Positions 47,611 to 55,993 of a DNA stretch of 64,000 bases are shown here, piece after piece; positions within the stretch are counted from its first letter, which is position 1; every line of letters begins with the position of its first letter. Made by a program: the position numbers and the translations under genes. The notes beneath the pieces are model-generated. The model searched no databases, had not been told where the DNA came from, and was given only the letters and a program-made list of their open reading frames with translations. Origin of the DNA: Mangrovactinospora gilvigrisea (lineage in GTDB: Bacteria > Actinomycetota > Actinomycetes > Streptomycetales > Streptomycetaceae); contig NZ_MLCF01000022.1 in NCBI RefSeq assembly GCF_001879105.1, positions 18,822 through 82,821 of the forward strand. The letters are read 5' to 3'.

Positions 47611-47764
47611 CGGCGAAGCAGGAAGTAGGGGGCGCTTTCCGCGTCGTCCGGTGCGTGCAGCCGCAAGGCGCCCGAGCTCGTTCGTCGTGGTTCTTACGTG
47701 CGTGCTCGGGCAACGCCGCAGATGTGCGTGCCGGGCGGCGCGGGAAGTGTGCCCTGCTTCGGCA
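47611..47764. repeat. Long imperfect inverted repeat (MITE-like)
   Basis: Left arm 47611-47677 and right arm 47704-47764 are imperfect reverse complements: GCGAAGCAGG against CCTGCTTCGG at the tips, and GCCCGAGC against GCTCGGGC at the loop. The loop is about 26 bases. It fills most of the 256-bp gap between two genes. A folded stem of about 60 bp, without coding capacity, resembles a miniature palindromic element. Confidence 0.65.
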
Positions 47765-47859
47765 AGCCCGCTTGGCCGGCGCCGTGACCGGGCCGTCCAC
47801 AGGCGGCGCGGCGGATGCACGGGGATGTCCGCGGCGGCCGCTAGGGTCGTGCCGACCGC

Positions 47860-50835
47860 ATGGAGCACGACCAGATTGGGGGCACGACGCTGAGTACCTC
47901 CGACCCACGTGGCGGCGCCGCGCCGTCCGAAGCCGACCGGATCGCCGAGCGGATCCGGGAGTTGGGCGGCGTCGTCCGCCGCACGCGCTACAACCTGAAC
48001 GACGAGGAGGAGGCGCCGGCGGCGCCCCCGCCGCGGCGGCCCTCGCCCCCGCCTGCGGCGGCTTCGCCTGCCGCGGCTCCGGTATCGGCACCGACGCCGA
48101 CGCCGGTCGCCGCTCCGGACGGGGAGACGCTCGCCCAGCTGCTGGCCGCGGGGGGCGCGCCGGCCCAGCTGGAGCCGTCGGTGGCGGCGGCGCTCGGCGA
48201 GGGCGCGGTGCGCGCGCTGCGGGAGGACCCCTGGGCGATCCTGGACGTCCCCGGCGTCCAGCCGGAGAGCGCGGACGCCTTCGCCCGCGCGCTGCTGGCC
48301 GCCGAGGCGCGTCCGGACGACCCGCGGCGCGGGCGGGCGCTGGTGCGCTGGCTGCTGCGGCTGGCGGCCCGTCAGGGCCACACGGCGGCGGAGGCGTCCC
48401 GGCTCCGCACCCACCTGGAGCGGCACCACGTCCCCGACCCCGACGCGGCCATCCGCGACGCCGTCGACGAGGGCGAGGCGATGCTCTTCGCCGAGGCCCC
48501 CGAGGGCGACGACGAGGCGCCCCCCACCCGCATCCTGGTCGCCCTGGAACGCTTCGCCCTCGCCGAGGAGAGCCTCGCCGAGACGCTCCTGGAGCTGGCC
48601 GCCGCGGTAGAACCGGGCGGCCCCGGCGTCAACGCCCCTGCCGACGACGCGCCGGCCCCGGACGCGGACGGCCCAGCCGACGCGGACGGCCCAGCCGACG
48701 CGGACGACGGCCGCCCCGCTGCGGCCGGCAACCCCGCGGACAGCGAGTCGGCCGCGGGCGGCACGGCCCGGCACGGCGCCGGCGACAGCCGCGCGGCGGC
48801 CGGCGACGCGTCAGCCCGGGACGACGGCCACGCAGACGGTGGGTCCGCCGCAGGCGGCACCACGCGGCACGGCGCCGGCGACAGCCGCGCTGCGGCTGGC
48901 GACGCGTCAGCCCGGGACGACGACCACGCCGACCCCGCAGACGGCGGGTCGGACGGCAGGTCCGCCGCAGACGGCAACACGCGGGACGGCGCCGCCGACA
49001 GCCGCGCGGCGGCTGGCAACGCGTCAGCCCGGGACGACGACCACGCCGACCTCGCAGACGGTGAGTCGGACGGCAGGTCTGCCGCCGGCGGCACCACGCG
49101 GGACGGCGCTGGAGACGGCCGCGCTGCGGCCGGCGATGCGTCAGCCCCGGACGCCGACCCCGCAGGCGGCGGGTCCGCCGCAGACGGCACCGCCCGGCAC
49201 GGCGCCGCCGACAGCCGCGCTGCGGCTGGCGACGCGTCAGCCCGGGGCGACGACCACGCAGACCCCGCAGACGGTGAGTCGGACGGCAGGTCTGCCGCAG
49301 GCGGCACCGCCCGGCACAGCGCCGGCGACAGCCGCGCGGCGGCCAGCGAAGCGTCGGGCGCGGACGCCGACCACGCCGACCACGCCGACCCCGCGGACAG
49401 CGAGTCGGCTGCGGGCGGCACCGCCCGGCACAGCGCCGGCGACAGCCGCGCGGCGGCCAGCGAAGCGTCAGCCCCGGACGCCGACCACGCGGACAGCGGC
49501 GGCGGCGGGGCGGGCGCTGGTGGCGGCGGCGGCAGGGCGCGGGCCGGAGCGGGCGGTGGTGGTGCGGCCGATGCCGATGCCGATGCCGGCCGGGCGGTTC
49601 GCAGGCAGGGGCAGCGCGGGATCAGCGTGCCGCGCACCGACGCGCAGTGGCGGGCCGCCTGGGAGGCCGTCGCGGTGGCGGCTCCGTCCGCCTCCGCGCA
49701 GGAGGTCGTGCGGGCGGTGGCCGGAGGCGGGTTGGCCCTGCACACCGGCGGCGAAGCCGCCCGCGTGGAGCCGGTGGCGGCCGTCGTCGCCGCCCGCTCG
49801 CTCGGGCTGCGGGCCGCCGTCGCCGCGCCGGGCGCCGCTGCACGGGAGCGGCTCGCCGCGCTGCTCCCCGCGGAACACGCCGCCGCCGCCGTGGTGTTGG
49901 GCGAGGCGCCCCTCGACGGCCTCGACCTGCTCGCCGTCGTCGACGCCCAGCTGCTGGACACCGAGGCCGCCGCCGCCCTCGCCGAGGCGCTCCCGGCCGG
50001 TGCGCGGCTGCTGCTCTCCGGCGATCCCGCCGGGCTGGAGTCCGCCGGTCCCGGCCGCGTCTTCGCGGACCTGCTGGCGTCCCGCCTCTTCCCGCACATC
50101 GCCTCCCGCACCCCCGACCCGGGCCCGATCGGCGAGCTGCTCTCCGGCATCGGTGTCGGCGAGCTCGCCGAGCCGGACGCCGCCGGGCGCGAGGTGGTCC
50201 TCGTCCCGGTACGGGACCCCGCGGAGGCGCTGCACCGCGCCGGCCAGCTCGTCGCCGACTCGATCCCGCGCACCTTCGACGTCCCGGCCGACCAGGTGCG
50301 CGTGCTGACGCCCGCCCCCGCCGGCGCGGCCGGCGCGCGGGAGCTGAACGCCGCGCTCAAGGCCCGGCTCAACCCGGGCCCCGGCGCGTTCGGCGGCTTC
50401 GACCCGGGCGACCGGGCCGTGCTCCGCGACCCCGTCACGGGCCGCTACCTGCACGGCACCGTCGCCGGCGCGGACGCCGACGGGCTGCGGCTGACGCCCG
50501 AGGGAGGCGGCGAGCCCGTCGCCGTCCCCCGCGCGCACGCCGCCGAGCGGCTCGCGCACGGCTGGGCGCTGACGGTGCGGCAGGCGGCCGGCCGGCGCTG
50601 GCCGGCCGTGGTGCTGGTGGTGCCGGGCGACGCCGGCGCCGCGCTGAACCGGCGCACCGTCTACTCGGCGGTGGCGTCCGCCGACCGGCATCTGTCGATC
50701 GTGCAGGGCGCGGGCGCGGCCTTCGGCGAGGCCGTCGCCGGCGCGCCCGGCGCGGAGCGGACGACCAGGCTGCGGGAGATCCTGGAGGCCGCCCGCCGCG
50801 AGGAGGAGGCCGCCGCGGCGGCCGAGGCGGGCTGA
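47860..50835 (+). CDS. RecD2-like protein with decayed ATPase motifs and an acidic repeat insertion
   Basis: A 991-residue protein. The N-terminal part has a Pro/Ala-rich stretch and helical-hairpin segments like the RecD2 N-domain. The C-terminal half follows RecD2 order: LALHTGGEAARVEP where a GGPGTGKT Walker A should be, LLAVVDAQLLDTE where the Walker B DEAS should be, LLLSGDPAGL, then an SH3-like part and ALTVRQAAGRRWPAVVLVV with TVYSAVASADRHLSIV. Lys/Thr of Walker A and Glu of Walker B are lost, so it is unlikely to hydrolyse ATP. Seven acidic repeats occupy residues about 297-545. The start ATG lacks a clear ribosome site. Confidence 0.8.
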   Translation: MEHDQIGGTTLSTSDPRGGAAPSEADRIAERIRELGGVVRRTRYNLNDEEEAPAAPPPRRPSPPPAAASPAAAPVSAPTPTPVAAPDGETLAQLLAAGGAPAQLEPSVAAALGEGAVRALREDPWAILDVPGVQPESADAFARALLAAEARPDDPRRGRALVRWLLRLAARQGHTAAEASRLRTHLERHHVPDPDAAIRDAVDEGEAMLFAEAPEGDDEAPPTRILVALERFALAEESLAETLLELAAAVEPGGPGVNAPADDAPAPDADGPADADGPADADDGRPAAAGNPADSESAAGGTARHGAGDSRAAAGDASARDDGHADGGSAAGGTTRHGAGDSRAAAGDASARDDDHADPADGGSDGRSAADGNTRDGAADSRAAAGNASARDDDHADLADGESDGRSAAGGTTRDGAGDGRAAAGDASAPDADPAGGGSAADGTARHGAADSRAAAGDASARGDDHADPADGESDGRSAAGGTARHSAGDSRAAASEASGADADHADHADPADSESAAGGTARHSAGDSRAAASEASAPDADHADSGGGGAGAGGGGGRARAGAGGGGAADADADAGRAVRRQGQRGISVPRTDAQWRAAWEAVAVAAPSASAQEVVRAVAGGGLALHTGGEAARVEPVAAVVAARSLGLRAAVAAPGAAARERLAALLPAEHAAAAVVLGEAPLDGLDLLAVVDAQLLDTEAAAALAEALPAGARLLLSGDPAGLESAGPGRVFADLLASRLFPHIASRTPDPGPIGELLSGIGVGELAEPDAAGREVVLVPVRDPAEALHRAGQLVADSIPRTFDVPADQVRVLTPAPAGAAGARELNAALKARLNPGPGAFGGFDPGDRAVLRDPVTGRYLHGTVAGADADGLRLTPEGGGEPVAVPRAHAAERLAHGWALTVRQAAGRRWPAVVLVVPGDAGAALNRRTVYSAVASADRHLSIVQGAGAAFGEAVAGAPGAERTTRLREILEAARREEEAAAAAEAG
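48748..49494 (+). repeat. Seven tandem coding repeats of 30-39 codons
   Basis: Each unit begins SAAGGT or SAADGT, continues to a DSRAAAGDAS core and ends with Asp/His/Ala-rich text such as DDHADPADG. Lengths in order are 32, 39, 39, 32, 39, 38 and 30 residues, all in frame. The DNA copies are nearly identical, showing recent expansion. The encoded segment is acidic and probably disordered. Confidence 0.9.
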
Positions 50836-50845
50836 GGCGGGAAGC

Positions 50846-50881
50846 GGGAGGCGGGCCGGGGCGGCCGGTCAGCCGCCTCCC
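50846..50881. terminator. Hairpin between converging genes
   Basis: GGGAGGCGG (50846-50854) pairs with CCGCCTCCC (50873-50881), 10 bases past the RecD-like stop. It probably ends both converging genes. The rest of the 116-bp gap is GCC-rich with no other feature. Confidence 0.7.
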
Positions 50882-50951
50882 CCCGCCTCCATCCCCTCCG
50901 GCGCCGCCGCCGACGCCGCCGCCATCGCCGCCACCGGCGACACGGCGGATT

Positions 50952-51686
50952 TCACTCGGACGGGCGCCCGGCCTCGGCGCCCTCCGAGGCGCCGTCCCCG
51001 ACCGCCCCGCCCTCGACTGCCCCGTCCTCGGCCGTCCCGTCCACGTCGACGACCTCCACCTCGATCTCGTCGTCCAACTCGTCGTCCAGGTCGTCCTCGT
51101 AGACCGAGCTGACGTCGAACCGGCAGATCACCGTCGACTCGTCGGCGTCGTCGAACGGTTCGGCGAGCCACTCCCCCGCGTCGCTCGGCTCGGCGGCGGC
51201 GACCCACAGCGTGGAGTCGCCGTCCTCCAGCCCGTACTCCTCGCTGCGCGAGGCGATCTCGTCCGGCTCGTACTCCCCGAAGAGCACGCCCAGCGCCTCG
51301 TGCACCGTCTCCGGCGGCTCGCCGCCGCCGTCCGCGTCCCGCTCCACGACGCGCGCCGCCTGGGCGACCAACCGCTCCGGCTCGGCGACCAGGTAGTCGC
51401 GGCGGATCAGCACGCTGATCGCCTCGGGTTCCTCCGCCGCGCCCGGCGCGGCCTGCTCATGCCCCTCGGCGACCACGTCGAACGGCGTCACCTCGTCGTA
51501 GGCGTCGTAGAGGAGTTCGTCGTAGGCGTCGGCGGCGGCTGCCAGCGCCTCATAGGCGGAGTAGACCGCGGGATCGCTCTCACCGGTGCGGCTCTCGACG
51601 GCGGCGAGATGGGCGTCGAGCGCCGCCTTGAGCGCCTCGGCGGCGGCGCGGACTTCGGCAACAGCCGGCTGGACGTCTTCAGACAT
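50952..51686 (-). CDS. Acidic protein of unknown function
   Basis: A 244-residue, strongly acidic cytosolic protein. The first 90 residues are helical (ALKAALDAHLAAVESRTGESD, then YDELLYDAYDEVTPFDVVAEG). A middle domain has ETVHEALGVLFGEYEPDEIASRSEEYGLEDG, and the tail is a Glu/Asp/Gly-rich low-complexity stretch. No known family is recognised. The ATG at 51686 is chosen as the natural start; the 13 codons before it would overlap the divergent DUF5703 gene's leader. Confidence 0.7.
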   Translation of the reverse strand: MSEDVQPAVAEVRAAAEALKAALDAHLAAVESRTGESDPAVYSAYEALAAAADAYDELLYDAYDEVTPFDVVAEGHEQAAPGAAEEPEAISVLIRRDYLVAEPERLVAQAARVVERDADGGGEPPETVHEALGVLFGEYEPDEIASRSEEYGLEDGDSTLWVAAAEPSDAGEWLAEPFDDADESTVICRFDVSSVYEDDLDDELDDEIEVEVVDVDGTAEDGAVEGGAVGDGASEGAEAGRPSE

Positions 51687-51733
51687 GGTGCAGACGGTAT
51701 CCGTAGGGGGGCTCACAGCGCACAATGGTTGTG

Positions 51734-51919
51734 ATGGCGGAGTACGAATTCCATGAGTTGTTCCTTCACCGGGGCGTGTCGCGCAACGCGGCGCGCCAAC
51801 TGCTGACCGACCACGCCGAGTACGGGCACTGGGAGCTGGCGCGGCTGCGGCTCTTCCCGGACGGGAGCCGCAGGGTGGTGCTGCGCCGCCGGATCATCCG
51901 GCAGCGCAGCACGCTGTGA
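51734..51919 (+). CDS. DUF5703-family small protein
   Basis: A 61-residue basic protein: AEYEFHELFLHRGVSRNAARQ, then LLTDHAEYGHWELARLRLFPDG, then an Arg-rich end (RRVVLRRRIIRQ). This matches a small streptomycete family of unknown function. I start at ATG 51734, where the family begins; an ATG nine bases upstream is in frame. No clear ribosome site is seen. It is divergent from the acidic protein gene with 47 bp between them. Confidence 0.75.
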   Translation: MAEYEFHELFLHRGVSRNAARQLLTDHAEYGHWELARLRLFPDGSRRVVLRRRIIRQRSTL

Positions 51920-51939
51920 GTGGTGGGACCGGGCGCGTG

Positions 51940-51979
51940 CCGCTGCCCCCGGCCCGAGGGAACGGGCCGGGGGCAGCGG
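51940..51979. terminator. Very strong bidirectional hairpin
   Basis: A perfect 17-bp stem (51940-51956 with 51963-51979) over a 6-base loop, between the converging DUF5703 and chaplin genes. Confidence 0.9.
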
Positions 51980-52006
51980 TGCGCCTGGAGTTCGACAGCG
52001 CGTGCG

Positions 52007-52243
52007 TCAGCTGTTGACGCAGGTGTTGCCGAAGGTCGGGTTGAGCAGACCGATCACCGACACGGTGTTGCCGCAGACGTTCACCGGAACGTGCACCGGC
52101 ACCTGGACCAGGTTGCCGGAGAGCACGCCGGGGGAACCGACGGCCGCACCCTGCGCGCCGGAGCTCGCAGAGGCCACACCCGCACCGGCGACGACCAGAC
52201 CACCGGCGACGGCCGCGACGGCAGCAGCCTTCTTCACCATCAT
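52007..52243 (-). CDS. chpH: Short chaplin (ChpH-like)
   Basis: A 78-residue secreted protein. A signal peptide (to about residue 27, VASA) is followed by one chaplin domain with GVLSGNLVQVPVHVPVNVCGN, VIGLLNP and a second Cys near GNTCVNS. Short chaplins self-assemble into amyloid-like fibrils that coat aerial hyphae and lower surface tension; the two Cys form a disulfide. The first of two adjacent ATGs is chosen, seven bases from GGAGG. Expression during aerial growth would be expected, but I do not see a recognised sigma-factor site in the 203-bp upstream gap. It marks the organism as a streptomycete-type actinobacterium. Confidence 0.95.
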   Translation of the reverse strand: MMVKKAAAVAAVAGGLVVAGAGVASASSGAQGAAVGSPGVLSGNLVQVPVHVPVNVCGNTVSVIGLLNPTFGNTCVNS

Positions 52244-52446
52244 TCAGACTCCTCCTTCTTCGGATGGCGCGGACGGGGCCGGAGGTGCCTCGGTGCACCA
52301 CCGGCAATCCGCCCGCACAGGAGGAAACGAGCGGGTGCGATCGGGGCTACGTATGACGAGCACTCATCACACCATCAGGTGAAGTCGCACACCCGTGCCA
52401 TTACTGACGCATCATCAGTTATCACTGGTCACGCGCGGTTCCCTGC

Positions 52447-53769
52447 TCACGCCTGGTCGAGGAAGCGGTCGAGCACGCGGACGCCGAACTTGAGCCCGTC
52501 CACCGGCACGCGCTCGTCCACGCCGTGGAACATCCCGGCGAAGTCGAGCTCCGGCGGCAGCTGCAGCGGGGCGAACCCGAAGCAGCGGATGCCCAGCTCG
52601 GCGAAGGACTTGGCGTCGGTGCCGCCGGAGAGGCAGTAGGGCACGGCGCGGGCGATCGGGTCCTCGGCGACCAGCGCCGACTGCATCGCGGCCACCAGCG
52701 GGCCGTCGAAGTCCGTCTCCACGGCCTTGTCCTTGTGCACGTCCTCGCGGCGGACGCGCGGGCCGAGCACGGTGTCCAGCTCCTCCAGGAACTCCTTCTC
52801 CATGCCCGGCAGGAACCGCCCGTCGACGTGCGCGGTGGCCTCGCCGGGGATGACGTTCACCTTGTAGCCGGCGCCGAGCATGGTGGGCTGGGCGGTGTTC
52901 GACAGCGTCGCGCCGACGAGGCGGGCGACGCCGCCGAGGCGCTCCAGCACCCCGTCCATGTCCTCGGGGTCGATCTCGATGCCGAAGGCGTCCGAGACCT
53001 CGTCGAGGAAGAGCCGGACGCTCTTGGTCATCCGCACCGGGAAGCGGTGCCGGCCCAGCCGGGAGACGGCCTCGGTGAGCTCGGTGATGGAGTTGTCCCG
53101 GTTGACCATCGAGCCGTGGCCGGCGGTGCCGTCCACGGTGAGCTTCATCCAGTGCATGCCCTTCTCGGCGGTCTGCACGAGGTACATCCGCAGGTTCTCG
53201 TTGACGGTGAACGAGAAGCCGCCCACCTCGCCGATGGCCTCCGTCACGCCCTCGAAGAGCTCCGGGCGGTTGTCGACGAGGTGGTGCGCGCCGTAGACGC
53301 CGCCGGCCTCCTCGTCGGCGAGGAACGCAAGCACGATGTCCCGCTCCGGCAGTCGGCCGCTGCGCAGCCGGTCGCGGACGACGGCGAGCGTCATCGCGTC
53401 CATGTCCTTCATGTCGACGGCGCCCCGGCCCCAGACGCAGCCGTCCGCGACCTCGCCCGAGAACGGGTCGTGCGTCCAGTCGTCGGCATTGGCGGGCACG
53501 ACGTCGGTGTGCCCGTGGATGAGCAGCGCGGGCCGCGACGGGTCGGTGCCGCGGATCCGGGCGATGGTGCTGGCCCGCCCCCGCGTCGACTCGAAGATCT
53601 CCGGCTCCAGGCCGACCTCGGCGAGCTTTTCCGCCACGTACTCGGCGGCGGCCCGCTCCCCGGGCCCCTCGTTGTTGCCGTAGTTGCTGGTGTCGATCCG
53701 GATCAGATCACGGCACAGGTCGACGACCTCGTCCTCGCCGCGGACCCCCTGCTCCGACCGTTCGCTCAC
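52447..53769 (-). CDS. M20-family metallopeptidase
   Basis: A 440-residue zinc enzyme (dipeptidase / acyl-aminoacid deacylase type). The two-metal site is complete: HGHTDVVP, the bridging Asp in VWGRGAVDMKD, and the general-base Glu in LADEEAGG. The lid domain is present (GTAGHGSMVN). The C-terminal His is in GMFHGVDERVP. It cleaves amide bonds of small peptides or acylated amino acids; the exact substrate is unknown. It starts with GTG at 53769, divergent from tRNA-Leu. Confidence 0.93.
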   Translation of the reverse strand: MSERSEQGVRGEDEVVDLCRDLIRIDTSNYGNNEGPGERAAAEYVAEKLAEVGLEPEIFESTRGRASTIARIRGTDPSRPALLIHGHTDVVPANADDWTHDPFSGEVADGCVWGRGAVDMKDMDAMTLAVVRDRLRSGRLPERDIVLAFLADEEAGGVYGAHHLVDNRPELFEGVTEAIGEVGGFSFTVNENLRMYLVQTAEKGMHWMKLTVDGTAGHGSMVNRDNSITELTEAVSRLGRHRFPVRMTKSVRLFLDEVSDAFGIEIDPEDMDGVLERLGGVARLVGATLSNTAQPTMLGAGYKVNVIPGEATAHVDGRFLPGMEKEFLEELDTVLGPRVRREDVHKDKAVETDFDGPLVAAMQSALVAEDPIARAVPYCLSGGTDAKSFAELGIRCFGFAPLQLPPELDFAGMFHGVDERVPVDGLKFGVRVLDRFLDQA

Positions 53770-53827
53770 GGCATCTCCTCACGCCACGGGTGCATTGCAC
53801 CCCCATCCTCTCCCCGCCCCGCCCGGA

Positions 53828-53858
53828 TTCGGTACCGGCCCCGCCCCTTTGCTATGGT
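53828..53858 (+). promoter_or_regulatory. Likely tRNA-Leu promoter
   Basis: TTCGGT (53828-53833) and TATGGT (53853-53858) are spaced 19 bases apart, about 50 bases before the tRNA. The -10 is close to the housekeeping consensus; the -35 is weak. Confidence 0.45.
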
Positions 53859-53908
53859 TGCCCGGCACGCAACGGAGCCGCCCCGGCGGCCTGCGCGCAC
53901 ACCACCTC

Positions 53909-53996
53909 GTCCGGGTGGCGGAATAGGCAGACGCGCTAGCTTGAGGTGCTAGTCCCCGTATAGGGGGTGGGGGTTCAAGTCCCCCCTCGGACACCA
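53909..53996 (+). tRNA. tRNA-Leu (anticodon GAG)
   Basis: An 88-base class II tRNA including encoded CCA. Acceptor GTCCGGG pairs with CTCGGAC (one wobble). The D arm has GGCGGAATAGGCAGACGC. The anticodon stem CTAGC/GCTAG frames the loop TTGAGGT, so the anticodon GAG (53943-53945) reads CUC. A long variable arm (TCCCCGTATAGGGGG type) and the T loop TTCAAGT follow. All conserved positions are normal. It is a standard unpermuted gene, useful as a contrast with the units at 39.5 kb. Confidence 0.98.
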
Positions 53997-53999
53997 CCA

Positions 54000-54027
54000 G
54001 GAAGAGCCCCCGATCGGGGGCTCTTCC
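54000..54027. terminator. Strong terminator after tRNA-Leu
   Basis: A perfect 12-bp stem GGAAGAGCCCCC / GGGGGCTCTTCC over GATC, followed by a short T-rich stretch (GCTTTCT). It probably also ends the converging LysR-family gene. Confidence 0.92.
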
Positions 54028-54052
54028 GCTTTCTGCGGCCGGGGGTCGGCGG

Positions 54053-54964
54053 TCAGGTCGGCAGCAGGCCGGCCGCCGTTGCGGTGATGGTGTCGACGGC
54101 GTGGACGAGGGCCGGGGTGGGGCGGGCGCCGAGGCGGGTGACGGCGAGGATGCGGCGGGCCGGGGCGGGCTCGCCGTGCAGGGGGAGGCGGACGACCGGG
54201 AGGTCCTCGCGGAGCAGCGCGAGGCGGGGGACGAGGATGACGCCGAGGCCGTGGGCGACCAGCGCGGTGCCGGTGTCCCACTCGTCGGCGTGGTGCGCGA
54301 TGTGCGGGGCGAAGCCGGCGCTGATGCAGGCCGTGAGGACCAGCTGGAAGTAGGTGGAGCCGGGCTTGCCGACGATCCACTGCTCCTCGGCCGCGTCCGC
54401 CAGCGTCACCCGCTCCTGGCGGATCAGCCGGTGCCCCTCCGGCACCACCAGGTCCAGCGGGTCGTCCAGCAGCGGGCGCTGGTCGAAGCGGCGGTCGGTC
54501 ACCGGCGGCGAGTCGACGGTGACGACGACCAGCGCCAGGTCGGCGTCCTCCGCGAGCAGCAGTTCGTAGCAGCGGGACGGCTCCGCCTCGATGATGCGGA
54601 CGGAGAGCCGGGGGTAGCTGTCCCGAAGCGCGGCCGCCGCCGGCGGCAGCAGCCGGCTGGCGGCGGTGGAGAAGCCGCAGAGCGTCAGCTGCCCGGTGGG
54701 CTCGGCGCCCGCGGTGGCGAGTTCGGCGCGGGCGGTCTCCCACTGCTCCTGCAGCCGCTCCACATGGCGCAGCAGGATGCGCGCCGCGTTGGTGAGGCGG
54801 ATGCCGCGGCCCTGGTGGACGACGAGCTCGACGCCCAGTTCCGCGGCGAGCTGCCGCAGTTGGTAGGAGACGGCGGACGGGGTGTAGTGCAGGGCGCGCG
54901 CCGCCGCGGTCACCGTGCCGTGCTCGGCGACCATCTGCAGGATCCGGAGCCGAGGATCAATCAT
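54053..54964 (-). CDS. LysR-family transcriptional regulator
   Basis: A 303-residue regulator. The N-terminal winged helix has GTVTAAARALHYTPSAVSYQLRQL, followed by a linker helix and a type-2 periplasmic-like effector domain. It lies 24 bp downstream of the reductase gene on the same strand, so it is co-transcribed with the oxygenase genes rather than divergent as is usual for LysR regulators. It may regulate this cluster, with the palindrome at 59457-59472 as a candidate site; that is inference. Confidence 0.9.
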   Translation of the reverse strand: MIDPRLRILQMVAEHGTVTAAARALHYTPSAVSYQLRQLAAELGVELVVHQGRGIRLTNAARILLRHVERLQEQWETARAELATAGAEPTGQLTLCGFSTAASRLLPPAAAALRDSYPRLSVRIIEAEPSRCYELLLAEDADLALVVVTVDSPPVTDRRFDQRPLLDDPLDLVVPEGHRLIRQERVTLADAAEEQWIVGKPGSTYFQLVLTACISAGFAPHIAHHADEWDTGTALVAHGLGVILVPRLALLREDLPVVRLPLHGEPAPARRILAVTRLGARPTPALVHAVDTITATAAGLLPT

Positions 54965-54988
54965 GCCCGTAGTGTGCGAGGGCCGTGC

Positions 54989-55993
54989 TCAGGCGTCCAG
55001 GACGAGATCCTCCAGGGGCGTGGAGCAGCAGAGCAGGATCCGGCCGGCGGCCTCGTCGCGGGGGCCGAGGCCGCCGTTGTGGTGCATCTCGACGGAGCCT
55101 TGCACCAGCGGGGTGACGCAGGTGCCGCAGAGCCCCTCGCCGCAGGAGGAGGGGAGCGTGACGCCGGCCGCGGCGGCGGCCCGCAGCAGCGGCGTCCCCG
55201 GTGGGCAGGGGAAGTCGACGCCGCTGCGGGCGAGTCGGACGGCGAAGCCGCCGGCCGCGACGGGTTCCGCCTCGACCGTGAAGGACTCCTGGTGGTAGCG
55301 GGCGCCGGCCGGGAGCATGGCGCGGACGGCGGCCATGTAGCCGGCGGGGCCGCAGCAGAAGATCTCCCGGGCGGGGAGATCGGGGACGAGGTCCGCGAGG
55401 GCCTCCGCGGTGAGCAGCTCGGGCTCGCAGAGGTGGTGGACGCGCAGTGCCGGCGCGGCGGCGGCCATCAGCTCCAGCTCGCGGCGGAAGGGGATGTGCT
55501 CGGGCCCGCGGGCGCTGTGCACGAAGACCGCGTCGGCCGCCGAGCCCGCGTCGAACAGCGCCCGGGTCATGGAGATCATCGGGGTGGCGCCGGCCCCGCC
55601 GGAGAGGAAGAGGTAGGCGGGGGCCGGGTGGTCTGCGGTGCTGAACCGTCCGAGGGGCCCGCGGGCGCGGACCGTCGCGCCCGGCCCGAACCGGTCGTGG
55701 AGCCAGGGCGAGACGCGCCCGCCGGGCACCCGCCGGACGGTGATGGCGAGCGGGCCGGGGCGCAGCGGCGAGGAGGAGAGCGTGTAGCAGCGGTGCACCT
55801 CCTCGCCGTCGAGGTCGAAGGCGAGGTCGAGGTACTGGCCCGGGGAGTACGCCAACTCCCGCTGGCCGTCGGCCGGTTCGAGCAGGAAGGTCCTCATGTC
55901 GCGGGCGGTGTCGAGGACGTCGGCGCACCTCAGGTCGAGGTCGAACACGGGGCCGGACTGCGGGGCCGGCGCGAGGGCAAGGGTGTCCGTCAT
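54989..55993 (-). CDS. gbcB: Ferredoxin-reductase component of a Rieske oxygenase (GbcB-like)
   Basis: A 334-residue flavoprotein. An FAD domain with HRCYTLSSSP is followed by an NAD(P) domain (LSGGAGATPMISM) and a C-terminal plant-type 2Fe-2S domain with SSCGEGLCGTC and a final CC. It passes electrons from NAD(P)H to the Rieske oxygenase. Its ATG overlaps the oxygenase stop as ATGA, so the pair is coupled. Layout and order match glycine-betaine monooxygenase reductases; other quaternary-amine substrates are possible. Confidence 0.88.
   Translation of the reverse strand: MTDTLALAPAPQSGPVFDLDLRCADVLDTARDMRTFLLEPADGQRELAYSPGQYLDLAFDLDGEEVHRCYTLSSSPLRPGPLAITVRRVPGGRVSPWLHDRFGPGATVRARGPLGRFSTADHPAPAYLFLSGGAGATPMISMTRALFDAGSAADAVFVHSARGPEHIPFRRELELMAAAAPALRVHHLCEPELLTAEALADLVPDLPAREIFCCGPAGYMAAVRAMLPAGARYHQESFTVEAEPVAAGGFAVRLARSGVDFPCPPGTPLLRAAAAAGVTLPSSCGEGLCGTCVTPLVQGSVEMHHNGGLGPRDEAAGRILLCCSTPLEDLVLDA

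Noticed and set aside
50885..50940. A GCC-rich run that could be a coding tail or microsatellite
   Set aside because: It lies between two stop codons of converging genes and shows no regular unit; it looks like plain GC-rich spacer.
52244..52446. A second chaplin (long, sorted type) next to chpH
   Set aside because: No further chaplin domain or sorting signal is present; the next gene is the M20 peptidase.
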